Shown here piece after piece: positions 45,101 to 56,562 of a stretch of DNA of 64,000 nucleotides. This DNA is from Lepisosteus oculatus (Eukaryota; Chordata; Actinopteri; Semionotiformes; Lepisosteidae). Both the position numbers and the translations under genes were made by a program. Position 1 is the first letter of the stretch, and each line of letters begins with the position of its first letter. The stretch is taken from NCBI RefSeq assembly GCF_040954835.1, contig NC_090696.1, forward strand, positions 68,695,722-68,759,721. Reading direction: 5' to 3'. The notes beneath the pieces are model-generated. The model was not told the DNA's origin and did no database searches. It saw only the letters and a program-made list of their open reading frames with translations.

Positions 45101-48100
45101 AGTACACTGGTTACAAAATATAGTACAATACCGGGGCCAGCGAAATATTTTGCTGTTCTTTGTTGGGTACGGATAAGTATTGACAGGCTGATTTATTAAA
45201 AAGTATTACATTTGATATGGTGGTTCAATCTTAGTAGACCTTTTCTTACAATATTACTTAAAGAAGGGTTCCATAAAACCCAGACAAATTATCTTCACTT
45301 GCACTGATCTTACTGTTATTAATATTATTAATTTACCTTCTGCGTTTTACTTTTTTCATGTATTCATTAACATGATACAGTGCCCACGGATTAGTTGAGA
45401 TATCGGAGGCTAAACGATCTAGGACACTCGTTTTTTCCATACTGAATGGAATATACGTGGTATCTGCAAATCAACTAGTGTCTGTTAGTCTGAATTAAAA
45501 CAGTGTGTGACTTTGTCCTGTAGGCTCTTCCTTACGAGAAAACTGAAAGAGAAGAGTGACAAAAAGAAGAGTGGCGCATTACAGGCGCTGCAGAAGGAGC
45601 TTGAGACTGCTGCCAAGAGGCTGGGGTTCTCCTTAGAGCAGAAAACAAAGTCCATGAAGGAACGGGACAAAAAGGTACTGTTGACGAGAGACTGGCTTCA
45701 GGTTCTCTAAGCACCTTGACGTCCAAGTTCTTTTCTTTGTCACCTGGGATCTAAAGCACAATCTGAGCGTTCACAAGTGCATCCAAGTAACTGGGCTCAC
45801 TCTTCGGCTTCCTCTTCTATGTGTTAGGATAAATGGATGTGCAGTAGTACACATGGCAGCAAAGATAAAGAGTGACTGTAATACACTTTGAGAATTGGAT
45901 CTCGCCGTCCATTAAAAGAGCTGAATTGGAACAGTTTTCTAGATGGGGAAAAACGTTATGAAGTGAATTTTGTAACAGATGAATACTGACGTTTTTTTTT
46001 TGTCCTTGCTTAAGGTGGTCACAAAGACATTTCATGGGGCAGGCATTGTGGTGCCTGTGGATAAAAATGATGTAGGATACAGAGAGCTTCCTGAAACAGA
46101 TGGTAAGTGCAGAACCTTACGAACTTAAGATACACAAGACATTTTGAAGGTTTTTTCACGGCTTAGTAATGTACTGGTTTTTTGGTTTATTATAAAAATT
46201 TCCATTGTAGGTGTCTTATAATTTTCAGTGACATTTGTATTGTGTAGAATAAAACAAATTCAGACCCTTTCTGTACACTGGATTTTGTCTCGCTGTTTTC
46301 CTGTTTCTTAGTTTTGGTTTATATTTCTGTTAAATTAGTGTTTGGTTAGTGTTCTGTTAAATACTGACATACTGTTAGATTTTCAGGATTTATTTTCCAA
46401 AACTGTAATTATTATGAAATTTTACTTTTATTATAGTGATATTTAAAATGCATGCAAAGGCAATGTAATCTTCCAAGTGTAGTGAACAGTCGCAGGAGCC
46501 AGTGGAGAAATTGCCTGTACTGTAATGACAGAACTGGCCACTAGTGTCCGCCAGAGACCAGAAGAGGTGAAAAACGAGCATAGATTGTTAGTACTTTCGC
46601 TGATTCTGGGTCGCTGTCTGATTTAAAGGTAATGGTACACTTTGCAGTGTACCTCGGGTACCTGCCTGCTCTTGTTTTTTAAATGCTCTTCCCCTTAGTT
46701 TCCATGTTTCCTGCTGTTTGTTCTGCCCAGATCTGCTGGGTTGATTTTGATAATACCTCTGACCATTTGAAATATCAAGTCCTTTTTCTGAAACAATGTT
46801 CAAGGTCACTAGAGTGTTGCAGCATACTACGTTTGCCATGCCTTTTGGAAAAATTGTAAATGAGAGTTCAGTGACAATGGTGGTAATGGGAGCTGAAAAT
46901 ATATGCAGAGCTACTGAAAACCTTGAAGTGGACACTTGCTGTTACCAGCAGAACCACAAGAACAGAAACCACATAACACATAACACCAATTTTGTAGTAT
47001 AATATGATCAGAAAGTTTACTGCTGGGCTAGGGACCCTTATCCACAATGAGCCAAACTTGGCATTTTCCTAACCTTTCTTCTTTTGTGTTCTGTGAAGAG
47101 ATGCTATTTTGCTGTGAGTGTGCAAAGTGCCGTCTGAAAACTACCCTTGAGTGGCACTGAGCAGAATTGCTTGGAAACGCAGAGCACCTGTTAAGTCACA
47201 GAGAAAGCCATTAGCATATTCCTTATTATTTATTTTCAGCAAGCCTGCTTTTGTGGTACTTAACAGCAAAGTCTGAGCTTTGTCTCTCATATTTCTATGG
47301 CTTTGGGAGTGAAGATTCTGTTTGCCTTCCTCATGATCTGTTTTGCACAGTTTACATGCCTGGATATTTGTCTTCTGTCCATTGCTACATTCCTCTGGAT
47401 TCGAGCTATACAAGGCTCTGACTGAAGAAGTACATTTCATTACTGTTACGCAATCTGTTTGTACTTCCTGCTTTCTACAATACTTTACTCCGTTTTCATG
47501 TTTTCTGTATTTTAGATGAGATGGTATTGCATTTTTGTATTTTAAATTTTGCTGTGCAAAAACGTTTATACAAACCTTGTATTTTACACTTTAAACTGGA
47601 TAAGTGTTTTGGATAAATCCCCAAGATTGACTGGGAATTTCTATAAATACAGTGGTCTGTTAGATTATTAGCACTTGATTACACATTGAATATCTCAGAG
47701 AAGTCAGCTGCTATTTGGGACATTTATAGTAGTTAAGTAAAAAAAGGATGAAATTTGACTTCAGACTTCAGTTTTAAATTGCTCAGTAACTACGTTTGTT
47801 TGGCCTTGATCCAGTTCAGAGTGGGCAGAGCTGAAACCAGTGAAAATTGATCCTTTCTCTTGAATGAGAACTGTGAGGAGTCGGACATGACAGCTGGCCA
47901 CAGGTCTTTCCTTGAAAACGTAGAAATATTTTAAAGGTTTTTTAAAAAAAACATAATCCCTGATTAATAACTTGAAAAACATTTGAAGTAATAGGTAAAT
48001 TTAGGACGTCAATTGGATCAGAACCCAGAAGGCTTTGTTAACCCCTGAGGATCTGATTTTGTTTAGCACTTGTCTTTTTGCATTGTAATAAGATATGAAG

Positions 48101-49757
48101 ATATGCAATAAGATCGGTTATTTGATGTTACAATGAATTTGCAGTTCTGTTTTCAGAACATTACTTACTTAATGAAATAATGTTTATTTCCAGGTGGATA
48201 TCGTAGTGTACAGAGATGGAAATGTTTTGAGTATAAGAATTTCATGTTTGTTTTGTAGCTGGCCTGAAAAGGATATGCAAAGCAATTACAGATGCCAGAA
48301 ATGACGACGAGCGCATGAAAGCCTTTGCCCCAATCCAAGAGATGATTACCTTTGTTCAGTTCGCTAATGATGAGTGTGACTATGGAATGGGATATGAGCT
48401 GGGAATAGACCTGTTCTGTTATGGATCACATGTGAGTATTCTTTAGCAAAGATATTTGAAATTTTAAGCAAAACATCATCGCCTTTGCCCTGTCAGCTCT
48501 CTCATTCGACTGGATTAATAAATAGGGTTCATATCGGTGCCAGTATTAAAACTATTCGGAGAGGTTCATTTTGGCAGGGGGAGTCAGGGAACCTGGATCT
48601 TCAATTTGTCAGGACATAAACTGAAATGAAAGCAATTTTATGTGCTAAACTAGTTCTCGGAAATGCAATTCTATACTACCTCTGTGGCCTACAGCCAAGA
48701 AAAGAGAAGAGATTTATGATACAATTAAACCCAAGTCAGTGTTTATTGTTGGCAGAAGAGGAAGAAACAACATTTGTTATAAAATCCTGTTTTCTGAGAT
48801 GAGATCCCTGTAGCGTGTATTTAAAATATTGGCGGCTAGCATGCTTATTAGGTTGGTTTCCACAGTGTAAATTAGAAAAATATCATTTCCAGAACTTGAG
48901 AAGAGTCTGCAAGATAAAGGGGATAAAACTGCACAGATTAAACAACCAGTGTTCTGATCCTAGACGGAAACTAAAGAACGTCATGACTGTATAAAGAGAT
49001 GAGTTTAATTAGGTCCTCAATTCCATATATCATATGTCGTATATTGACAGTTTGCAACTAACATTGTGGTTTTTTATAAACTTAATAAAAATGCAGATAT
49101 GACCATATGTGCAAAATGTGCTCTGCCTAATACTGGCATGTATTGGTGGAACAGTAAACTGAACAGGATCTAAACGTACAGTGAACTGTGAGTTGGAGTT
49201 TGTGTAACTCCCCTTTTTGTCAGTTGTTCCCCGCCCCCCCCCCCCCCCCCCTCACAGTAGGTTTTAAATGAAATTTTGCATGGGCTGCTATGGGCCTACA
49301 GCAGTCCACAGACCGGGGCTGCTATGGGCCTACAGCAGTCCACAGACCGGGGCTGCTATGGGCCTACAGCAGTCTGCAGGCAGGCCACGCAGTTGGAGTA
49401 ACCTATGCATATGATTACAGTCATGCTCAATTTAAAATCGGAATGAATAACTTCCCTGCTCACACGCTCAGTTGTATGCAAAAAGTTCAGCTTTTCATTC
49501 TGTAGTGCATCGTACTCCTTAGTTTTCCTCTCTAGCAGGTTGAGCTCATCGGGAACCTTACAACATGCCTCTCAAGAATAATGCCCGACATTCAGTATCT
49601 GCTAATGCCAATTTTGCCTTTTCAGTATTTCCATAAAGTGGTAGGCCAACTCCTACCAATGGCCTACAACCTCCTGAAGAGGAACTTGTTTGCTGAAGTT
49701 CTTGAAGCACATGTATCTTCCCGGAACAAAGAGAACCTGGACCAGTTGTCAGCGTGA
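39089..49757 (+). CDS. HPF1: Histone PARylation factor 1
   Basis: HPF1 (C4orf27) joins the active site of PARP1 or PARP2 at DNA breaks in the nucleus and switches ADP-ribosylation to serine, chiefly on histones. Exons: 39089-39133, about 42012-42183, 44019-44205, 44613-44711, 45524-45674, 46015-46102, 48259-48431 and 49626-49757. Apart from the exon 2 acceptor, all junctions are clear and in phase. The total is about 348 residues plus TGA (human 346). Conserved blocks: [57 protein letters not shown] (Tyr-Arg pair used for PARP contact) and [14 protein letters not shown], whose Glu corresponds to human catalytic Glu284. CBR4 is divergent to the left and CLCN3 convergent to the right. Confidence 0.95.
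39787..39815 (+). repeat. TTTG microsatellite
   Basis: Seven or so TTTG units followed by a T run. In HPF1 intron 1. Confidence 0.85.
40118..40690 (+). pseudogene. LINE 3' end (L2-like), decayed ORF and 3' UTR
   Basis: [20 protein letters not shown] preceded by [20 protein letters not shown] is the C-terminal block common to fish L2-like retrotransposons (LLPSGRRYRSIR...). The tail gaattccattgtacc...caataaagttcaagttcaa is an L2-type 3' end. An upstream frameshift is present. In HPF1 intron 1. Confidence 0.7.
41163..41281 (-). mobile_element. 5S-SINE fragment, tail part (copy D)
   Basis: Same 3' segment as the 7.2-kb copy, with an AAT tail and breakpoint near gcatccacctgg. Minus orientation, in HPF1 intron 1. 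Confidence 0.8.
42012..42183 (+). CDS. HPF1: HPF1 exon 2
   Basis: [20 protein letters not shown], then [20 protein letters not shown] and [13 protein letters not shown]. Donor GTAGGT, ends phase 1. The 5' border is uncertain. The obvious CAG at 41970 would need a phase-1 exon 1, so I chose the phase-0 AG at 42011 after a pyrimidine tract, which gives about the human protein length. AG at 41990 (adds RFSVCFE) is the alternative. Confidence 0.75.
42621..42740 (+). mobile_element. Short Penelope-like (?) insertion, 120 bp, same family as 8.7 kb
   Basis: Flanked by GCACTTTAACTT at 42609-42620 and 42741-42752, a 12-bp target duplication. From the gaagaaggctccacgg motif on, it is nearly identical to 8741-8858. 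It has no internal inversion. It lies in HPF1 intron 2. Family name is inferred; the insertion itself is read directly. Confidence 0.75.
43085..43345 (+). mobile_element. Fish SINE-like repeat, diverged plus copy
   Basis: ccctgcctcaagactctggg, gtgtgggtttcctcccgcc and ggttaattggcatctctaaa match the 4.4-kb copy with more mismatches. It abuts the minus-strand 5S-SINE that starts at 43358. Confidence 0.55.
43358..43824 (-). mobile_element. 5S rRNA-derived SINE, near full length (copy E)
   Basis: Reverse orientation: the aataataattgcttacactt tail is at the left and the 5S-like head (aggaggtctcccatccaggt, then tcacacctgctgagctccag) is at the right. Internal deletion of the ctggacactcc segment. The CTCF-like motif reads on the minus strand at 43674-43688. 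In HPF1 intron 2. Confidence 0.83.
43674..43688 (-). promoter_or_regulatory. CTCF-like motif inside 5S-SINE copy E
   Basis: The plus strand AGCGCCCCCTGCTGG is the exact reverse complement of the motif in copy C. It points toward copy C, so the two are convergent across 9.4 kb. Confidence 0.55.
44019..44205 (+). CDS. HPF1: HPF1 exon 3
   Basis: Acceptor tacctctcag, donor [26 protein letters not shown], then [18 protein letters not shown] and TQYHMGYYR. These are among the most conserved HPF1 blocks. Confidence 0.95.
44613..44711 (+). CDS. HPF1: HPF1 exon 4
   Basis: Acceptor taattgtag, donor [26 protein letters not shown] and MGDNVFAAV, matching human DSPDEFPVYVGINEAKKNC and GDNVFAAV. Ends phase 2. 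Confidence 0.94.
45524..45674 (+). CDS. HPF1: HPF1 exon 5
   Basis: Acceptor tgtcctgtag, donor [26 protein letters not shown], then [18 protein letters not shown]. Lys-rich and helical, as in vertebrate HPF1. Ends phase 0. Confidence 0.94.
46015..46102 (+). CDS. HPF1: HPF1 exon 6 (PARP contact segment)
   Basis: Acceptor ccttgcttaag (AAG rather than CAG), donor [26 protein letters not shown] followed by GYRELPETD. The YR pair equals human Tyr238-Arg239, needed for PARP1 binding. Ends phase 1. Confidence 0.94.
48259..48431 (+). CDS. HPF1: HPF1 exon 7 (catalytic Glu)
   Basis: Acceptor tttgttttgtag, donor [46 protein letters not shown] and [16 protein letters not shown]. The Asp-Glu of NDECDYG includes the Glu that completes the PARP active site for serine modification. 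Confidence 0.96.
49282..49380 (+). repeat. 34-bp minisatellite, about 2.9 units
   Basis: The unit gggctgctatgggcctacag + cagtccacagaccg is perfect in units 49282-49315 and 49316-49349 and partial from 49350. In HPF1 intron 7, just after a run of about 20 C (49233-49252). Confidence 0.9.
49626..49757 (+). CDS. HPF1: HPF1 last exon
   Basis: Acceptor tgccttttcag. [43 protein letters not shown] and TGA. Human HPF1 ends DNIDQLAA. AATAAA at 49875-49880 follows 118 bases after the stop. Confidence 0.95.
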   Translation, partial: YFHKVVGQLLPMAYNLLKRNLFAEVLEAHVSSRNKENLDQLSA

Positions 49758-49874
49758 GAAGATTATTCCAGATGTCTTAAGCCGTTTAGAGTTTTGCATG
49801 TGTTTTATTGTCTTTTTTTTTTGTTATTATTAGTGTACAGTTTGAAGTATTTACAAAAAAGAATGCAGATCTGT

Positions 49875-49880
49875 AATAAA
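49875..49880 (+). terminator. HPF1: HPF1 poly(A) signal
   Basis: AATAAA about 120 bases past the HPF1 stop, preceded by a T-rich stretch. A second AATAAA near 52794 (ttccaataaaacattttgc) could serve a long 3' UTR form. Confidence 0.6.
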
Positions 49881-52800
49881 ATGTATATTTTTCACTATTG
49901 CTCTCTTTTCTTAAGTTATAACCAGCACAACAAAACATAACGTACTGTGTTACACGTGACCATTAGCAGTCAGAATCGGAATATCTGGAAATGTATCTAT
50001 GATGAGGAAACTTCTGGCTCAGGTGAGGTCATGGGGTCACTTTTGACCCCAGTGCTTGAAATTGTTGGTCGTAATGTTGTGAAGACGTGTCTCTATCTTA
50101 GAGTCATCTCTCCAATCTCTTCCAGAACAGCATATGCTTGGCTGCTGTCTTTTCCACTCTTGATTATTGTAGTTAAGTGCTTGCTGATGTACCTCTATGT
50201 TCAAAATAAGCTGTGGTATGTTGAGAACTCAGCTATTTGAATTTGAACCAAAACAAAATGCATATCACCTGTTTTAAATTCTTGGCATTGGATTTTAGAA
50301 TGAGTCACAATAGAGCTGCTTACTGTTAAGGGCTTGACCTATTTAATTCCTGACACCCACATGTTGTGAGTGCACTTCAGACTTGGGATTTCTTTCAGTT
50401 CCCATTATGAAGCTCTGAACACTGGAAGATCCTTTTCTGTTCTGTTGCTCCAAGAGTGTGGGAGGATTGTGGCCATATCGGATCTTGCAAGCCAGCTGCC
50501 ACTTTCAAATTTTGTCTACTCGCTTTTATACTCTACCTTTCAATTATGTTCTATACTATTTTAATTTGTCTTTACTTGAATCTTGTTTTATTGTATAATT
50601 CTTGAAATGACATACTATGAAAAGAGTACTATTTCAACTCGTCGGACTTGGGTTTCCTTCACTTATTCAGTTCTCTGTAAACCGTTCTGGTCATCAGACA
50701 GTTAACACCACTCCCAGACGGTTTCTCTGACTTGAGGCTTGAATGAATTGACTTCAGATTTGATAAAAATGTGTTGAAAGCTATTACTTTTACTGCTCGT
50801 GTTACATTATCATTCTCCATCTACATCAACCATAATTGCTTTTTCAGGTCTGTCTGATAGTTGCCCCATAAATTGTTTCCTTGCTCCAGGTTGTCCTAGG
50901 AGCATACTTAGGTTGATGTTCTGTGGTTTTGAGATGAATGTTCATTTGGACTTATGCAATATACATAATTGTATAAATTTAACCTCAGCTTCTTCTGCAT
51001 CTTTCTTCTGCATCCCAGACTGCTCGGATCTGCCTCAATCCTGCACTTATTTAGTGAGCTCTATATGAACCCTTATGGTCATTGAACAGACCATTTACTT
51101 TAATACCACTCATAGCTGGTTTTACATAATAGGTCAGTCATGAACCATCTCTGCCATTATAGTTTCAGATGCTGTAGTCTTATTTAGGTTTTCCCAATCA
51201 ACTTGAAGGATGTTCATGCTTCCCCTATGAGTGTGGTCTCTTCCCTGCTGCAAGCATTATTTTACTGTAGTGCGATCAGGTTTGCATACAGCATTCTCCT
51301 TTTTAAAGACTTTGAACCTGACTTTCCTCCATTTAAGTTAGGTTCCTATGTTTTGAGGCTTCTATTTTGCATCCCTCTTGAACACTGAGTATCTCTATGT
51401 ACTATACACCCTCTCCTTCTCATCTGCAATTCCAAGGCCTGTTTGACATTCCACACTTGCAGGTTTTTTCCTCCAGGTCGCCCCCCTCTCGTCTTTTCCC
51501 AGTGTTTGTCAGTCATACCCTGCCATTTTTTTTGGCTTTTTTCCTTTCCCACCCATGCCAAACCATAAATTGGAAAGAGCTGAAAAAAGGGACTGAACTT
51601 CACAATCATTGCCATTGGAATCACCTGTTGCTACTGTCACCACCATCATGCATGTTCATGTATGGTGCTGTAGTCTCATCACCTCTGCCTGAAGACCTCT
51701 GCACTCAGTAACTGTAAAGGTACGTGCTTTTCATTTTTGTTATATTCCTTTTTATAATTGAAAACTCAATTGTCCTAACTTTTCTTTTACTTGGGTTATT
51801 TATGTTTATATGCACTGTGTATTGGGTACTGTATATCTATGGTATACTGCATATATAGTATATAGGAAAGTGTTCTCCCAGTATGTGTTTTTTTGGTGGT
51901 TGTTGGTCAGTTCAGGAATGTATCCCCTGCAAATAGAGGACTGGGATTTATTTTCCTTATAACTCCCATAGCCCAGGTTCAGTGACTCCTATATCATGGG
52001 TACATTCTGTATGCACCTAATCGTAATATGTTTTTCACTTTTTTATATATTAAAATATAACCTACCCATTAAGCCCTTGCACCATTTAAGCTCACCAGCA
52101 CATTTTCAGAAGTGTAAAAAAGTATTTCCTGATAATCTTGAAAAATCGAGTGGGCTTTTTTTACCCAAGTCCCTCTTTAATTCACACAGATCCGAATTTT
52201 TACTTGTGAGATGTAACTGTAAATTTGATTACGTCCTATTGGCTGTTTACTCAAAAGCTGTTTTGCGTCAAGAGCTAGAAAAAGAACACCTTTCACACAG
52301 CCAGGTATCTTCAAATGAATACTAATGACTTTTAAAAGTTGTGGGTTTAAAGTTAATAATTTACAGTAACTAGAATAATGAGCTATAAATAGCTATTGCT
52401 TTTTTAAAGTGAATTTCAAGTTAAAAGTAGTTTTTTTTCCCTTTCAGTAATGTAATGGGGCAGGCCACAGATGATTAGTGCAAAGTTGAATTGTATTACA
52501 ATAGTCTTACATTTTCCAACATTCTTCCCGATCAGTCATTTCTTTACTTTATCATAAAGTGACAGTGAGAACAGAAATGTACTGGATATTTTGTACAATG
52601 TTTTTTTAGGTGGGCTTAAAAGGTACATGTACAGCTCGGATTATAAAGAAGGGCCATTTCAGATTTAACCCAGAATAACCATAACTGTGGTATTGTTTAC
52701 GAAATAAAAGATACATATTTGTTCATTGCAGGTGTATGTAATTTGTTTGTATTATTAGGCAGAGTATGTTGTCTTTAATGTTCCAATAAAACATTTTGCA

Positions 52801-54561
52801 ACCTGCAACATGGTGTAGAAGTGTGCATATTTTTTATCATGTATTTTAAGAAATATACACAGAAAACATAAAAATGGGCTACATGGGTAGTTGATCCATC
52901 AATTAAACCCAGTCATATATTCAAATATTTTAAAGAAAATGTATTAACCTGTTTTAAACAATCTTTACAGCAATACACAACAGCGGCAACATACAGTACC
53001 TACAAAGAGTCAGGAAAGGTGGATTTGGTTAGCTTAGTAAGTGACAGTAGCCTAGTTCTTCAGCCTGAAGAGTCATGATGCTGCTCAGTGTAACAGAACA
53101 GCCAGCAAGCGATGCAAGTAAACACTGATTCACATATTAGCAAAGCAGGACAGCCCCCATTGGTTACAGACATGCTTACTTTGCTGTATGGCCATGGAGC
53201 ACAGCAAGGGTCAGTTGTTATAGGTTTTTTTATTACTGTACTTTTCAGAATATTTATTTTGCTTCGTGTAAATTATTCTCTTCCCAGCATACCTATGCAT
53301 GAAACAATAACTACAAAATTAAATGAAAAGGCCACTTACCTATACATACTGTACTTCAGACATGTTCCAGGCATTAATATTTTGTCACTTCAGAGCCTTT
53401 TGTCCTCTGGGTAGTCCCGTCTTGAAAAGCCTGCAAATATTCTGATGTGCAGGAAAACCCAAGACTTGGGCCTCACGGATTTAATCAAATATTTTAATAT
53501 ATATCCCCAGAAAGCTTAAAAATGCAGATCAATCATGCAGGTTTCCCGAGTTCTGAAATTCACACTCAGAATATTAATACTACAAAGCTATAAGAAAACC
53601 TCCCTGAGCACCAACAATCTTAGCAGTTTCGCTGCGGTCTGCTCAGGCTCTGGATTGATTGCACTAGTATGTTGTTCTTTGTGTGGAGGTCTAGCCAGCA
53701 GGTTAATGGCTTTGGCGACTTAGGTCCTACATATCTTCTGTTGAACTCAGGGCAGAAATCGAACTGTTGTGCAACTGCTCTCCAAGCATTTGAGTCTCTC
53801 TGAAGCAGAACATATCCTGCTCAGAGCACCTTCTGTCAGAGACAGGCCACCTTCCATCGCACCAAACCAAGCAGGTATACGTCATGACTTGATTAGGACA
53901 TAGTTCCAGCTTTTTTTATTGTTGTTATTCCATTAAGGTGCCCCTTGTGAATTGCTAATTATACAGACTCTTTTGTCAGTTCATTCTGGAAAATTTCAAT
54001 ATACAGTTTTTGTTGTTCAGTCTTTAATGCGCTGGGTTTGTCATTAGAAGGCTGGTCGTTAAAATCGCTGGGTATTGCTGCTTGTTTCCTTCAGCAATGT
54101 GTGTGGCAGGCAGATTGCGTTAGTTAAACGCCCATATTGCGAATGAGCACAAATCAAGTTAATACGGCTTAAAGCATTAATCAAATAATTAATTGACATA
54201 TGTTTCTGAAATCACATAGGGCTCAGTTTGTTATCCCATAGAACATTATCCATTACGTAAAAAGTAACATGTGCCAAATGAGGTACTAATATAAAACTTT
54301 TACTTGTTTGCATCGTGCATCAGTAGAGCTCCATTTAAACTAAAAGTCTTGCTCTATCAAATGGCAATTAGCTGCACACTATTAAAAGTAATATGTATTA
54401 AGTAATAAGTCTGAAGTCACTGAAGCCAGGCTATTGCATTCCATGGTGGAACTAAATGATTTTGTACTCACTACATAAACATTAAGAATCCGCTGTTTTC
54501 ATCAGCACTGACCAAGACGCGTCCCTCGCTGACTGCAGTGGACGCCTGTAAGATCCCAGGA

Positions 54562-54577
54562 GGCTGCAGGGGGCGCT
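54562..54577 (+). promoter_or_regulatory. CTCF-like motif between HPF1 and CLCN3
   Basis: ggctgcagggggcgct, close to the CTCF core, not part of a SINE copy that I can recognise. Between the 3' ends of two convergent genes. Confidence 0.4.
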
Positions 54578-55698
54578 GTTTAACGAAGAGAGCCCTTGTC
54601 AATGAATAAGCGCAACTGCTTTGTGAATCCGTGTTGCTGTTAAAGACATGACACCCAAGCCATTAAACGTGGTGTTCAACCCTACCACTTTGAGGTGTAC
54701 CCTGCGTTTCCTTTTGATTTGACTACCAGGCGGCAAAATAACGACAGCTTCGTGTTTCACAACCTCTCAAGCCTAGTGTTCCCTGACACAAGTAATTTTG
54801 TGAGTCATTCCTGTGTCCTTTATTGTTTGTAGACAGAAAAAAGTTCACAACGATTTCATATTGTAGCTTAAACAAAAAAAATATTCAATTTTACATATTC
54901 GTAATGTACAATCAAACAATCAAGGTAATCAGACTTAAAATCCTTTATAATGTGCAACCCTAACACGAATATAAATAAAAAAAAACATCAATATTTGTAT
55001 TAAATACAGTGTTAGGCAACACCACAGGTTAATAAAGACAATGCATTCTTTATTAACCAATAGCAGGACAGATACTGTTAGAAAGAGAACGCAAAAACAC
55101 TGACCCCACGCTTTAGCTTCAGATAGCAGGTTATATTGGTAGATAAGGTGCTACGCATGTTTGCTGGAAAAACTAAGAGGAAACAGGACTCCTGGGGATA
55201 CTCAAGACACACTGGATTAGTTTGTACTGGTCAAAGAGCATGATGCCAATAACTCCGGATTATTTAACAATTGGTCAGGATTCATCTCATGAACTTACTG
55301 TGCCGCATTTTTCAGGGAATCAGGTTCACTTCTCATTAAAGATGACTGACATTTACATCACTTCATTAGCTAGCTGAACTAAAGCAAGCGGAATCGCTAC
55401 ACTGACACTGCTCTAATCCTGCATCACGGCTCTCAGGACAACAGTGTGACAGGGACAGCGTGAAAAGCAGAAAGAAACGTCTTACGCATCGTTTACACTG
55501 ACATACTGTATTTCTGATGTTCTGTTTTCAAGGATAAGATAACAAGGATAAGTGAAAATAAAAATCACCTAATAGGCTCGACTATATCCTCTGTGCAGTA
55601 TCATTTATCAGTCCTTTTAGACATAAGGGTCCAGTTTTGAAAAAACAGTGCAAGTTCCCCATCTCGACATTGTTTAAAATATCAGTAGTAAGTATAGG

Positions 55699-55711
55699 TT
55701 TATTTATTTAT
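55699..55711 (-). terminator. CLCN3: Candidate CLCN3 poly(A) signals (overlapping AATAAA)
   Basis: The plus strand tttatttatttatt reads as overlapping AATAAA on the minus strand, about 0.86 kb past the ClC-3B stop. Assigned by position only. Confidence 0.35.
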
Positions 55712-56562
55712 TATTATCACTACAAGTAGCATTTAAAAAAAAAAAAAACAACAGGTCCAGTAACAGAGTGTACAGAGCTACCTTACTGGTTCCCCACTTC
55801 CTCTGGCTCCAGAACTTAATCACAACAATGTGGACACTACTGGAACAGGTGCGCCCCTGTCACACAGTCTCAGAGTTTGTCATTAGTTGCAGCTGCAACC
55901 TTCCTCCTCTCTAATTACAGGCAGAAACTTCCAGCTCGCCTTGGTTTTTTAACGCACTTCAAGCAGGCATGACAGTCATACACCGCATTCGTCCCATTTG
56001 ATCTTTGTCACGGAAACTCCCAGAACACCCTTAAATAAGACTCAACCCTCTTTCACGATTCACAAACAGCATCTCAATATGAGAAAGGACCGCTTCAGTA
56101 GCATGATGGCCTGGCTCAATGCGCTGAAAAATGACAAGCTAGGAATGGAATGTTGAAATGCTTTGCGACGCAAGAGTTTCACAAATAATCCTTTAAGGGG
56201 GCAGCACCCTGCAGTCTGTAGTTAAGGTGGTTCAAGTCACTGGAAAGCAACGGGCCTGATAATGCCACTGTGCATAATGAACTTCAACATCACATGGGTA
56301 TACATACGACACCCTTGCTCATCTGTGCATCACTCAAAGGGTGCCATCCAGACAACTGTCTTTACAGTCAAATCCACACTCTGGATTCAAGGAAGGGGTG
56401 TAGGTGGGACAAGCCAAGAGAGTTTTATCTTCTTAGGATAACACTTAAGTGCTTTATTCACGACTCCTTGACCAAAGCAGCATCTCAGGCAAACAATCCT
56501 GTAGACGTGTTTCCTTCTTTCACGTTTTATTCCGAAGTCCCTCTTCAATCGGAACCCTTGGG

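Larger units (their letters stand above)
44712..49625 (+). other. HPF1: HPF1 introns 4-7
   Basis: Introns 44712-45523, 45675-46014, 46103-48258 and 48432-49625. Only the poly-C run and minisatellite near 49233-49380 stand out. Confidence 0.6.
49758..56562. other. Intergenic and UTR region between convergent HPF1 and CLCN3
   Basis: No coding exon is seen in this 6.8 kb. It should hold both 3' UTRs. 49940-51710 is pyrimidine-rich on the plus strand with a possible decayed internal duplication (50655-50760 resembles 51047-51125). AATAAA on the minus strand occurs in ggtttatttatttatt (55699-55711), a candidate CLCN3 poly(A) site giving a UTR of about 0.85 kb. A CTCF-like motif lies at 54562-54577. 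Confidence 0.5.

Noticed and set aside
49947..51711. Several open frames of 60-104 codons past HPF1
   Set aside because: Ser/Leu/Cys/Pro-rich translations of pyrimidine-rich DNA, no splice logic, no family match.
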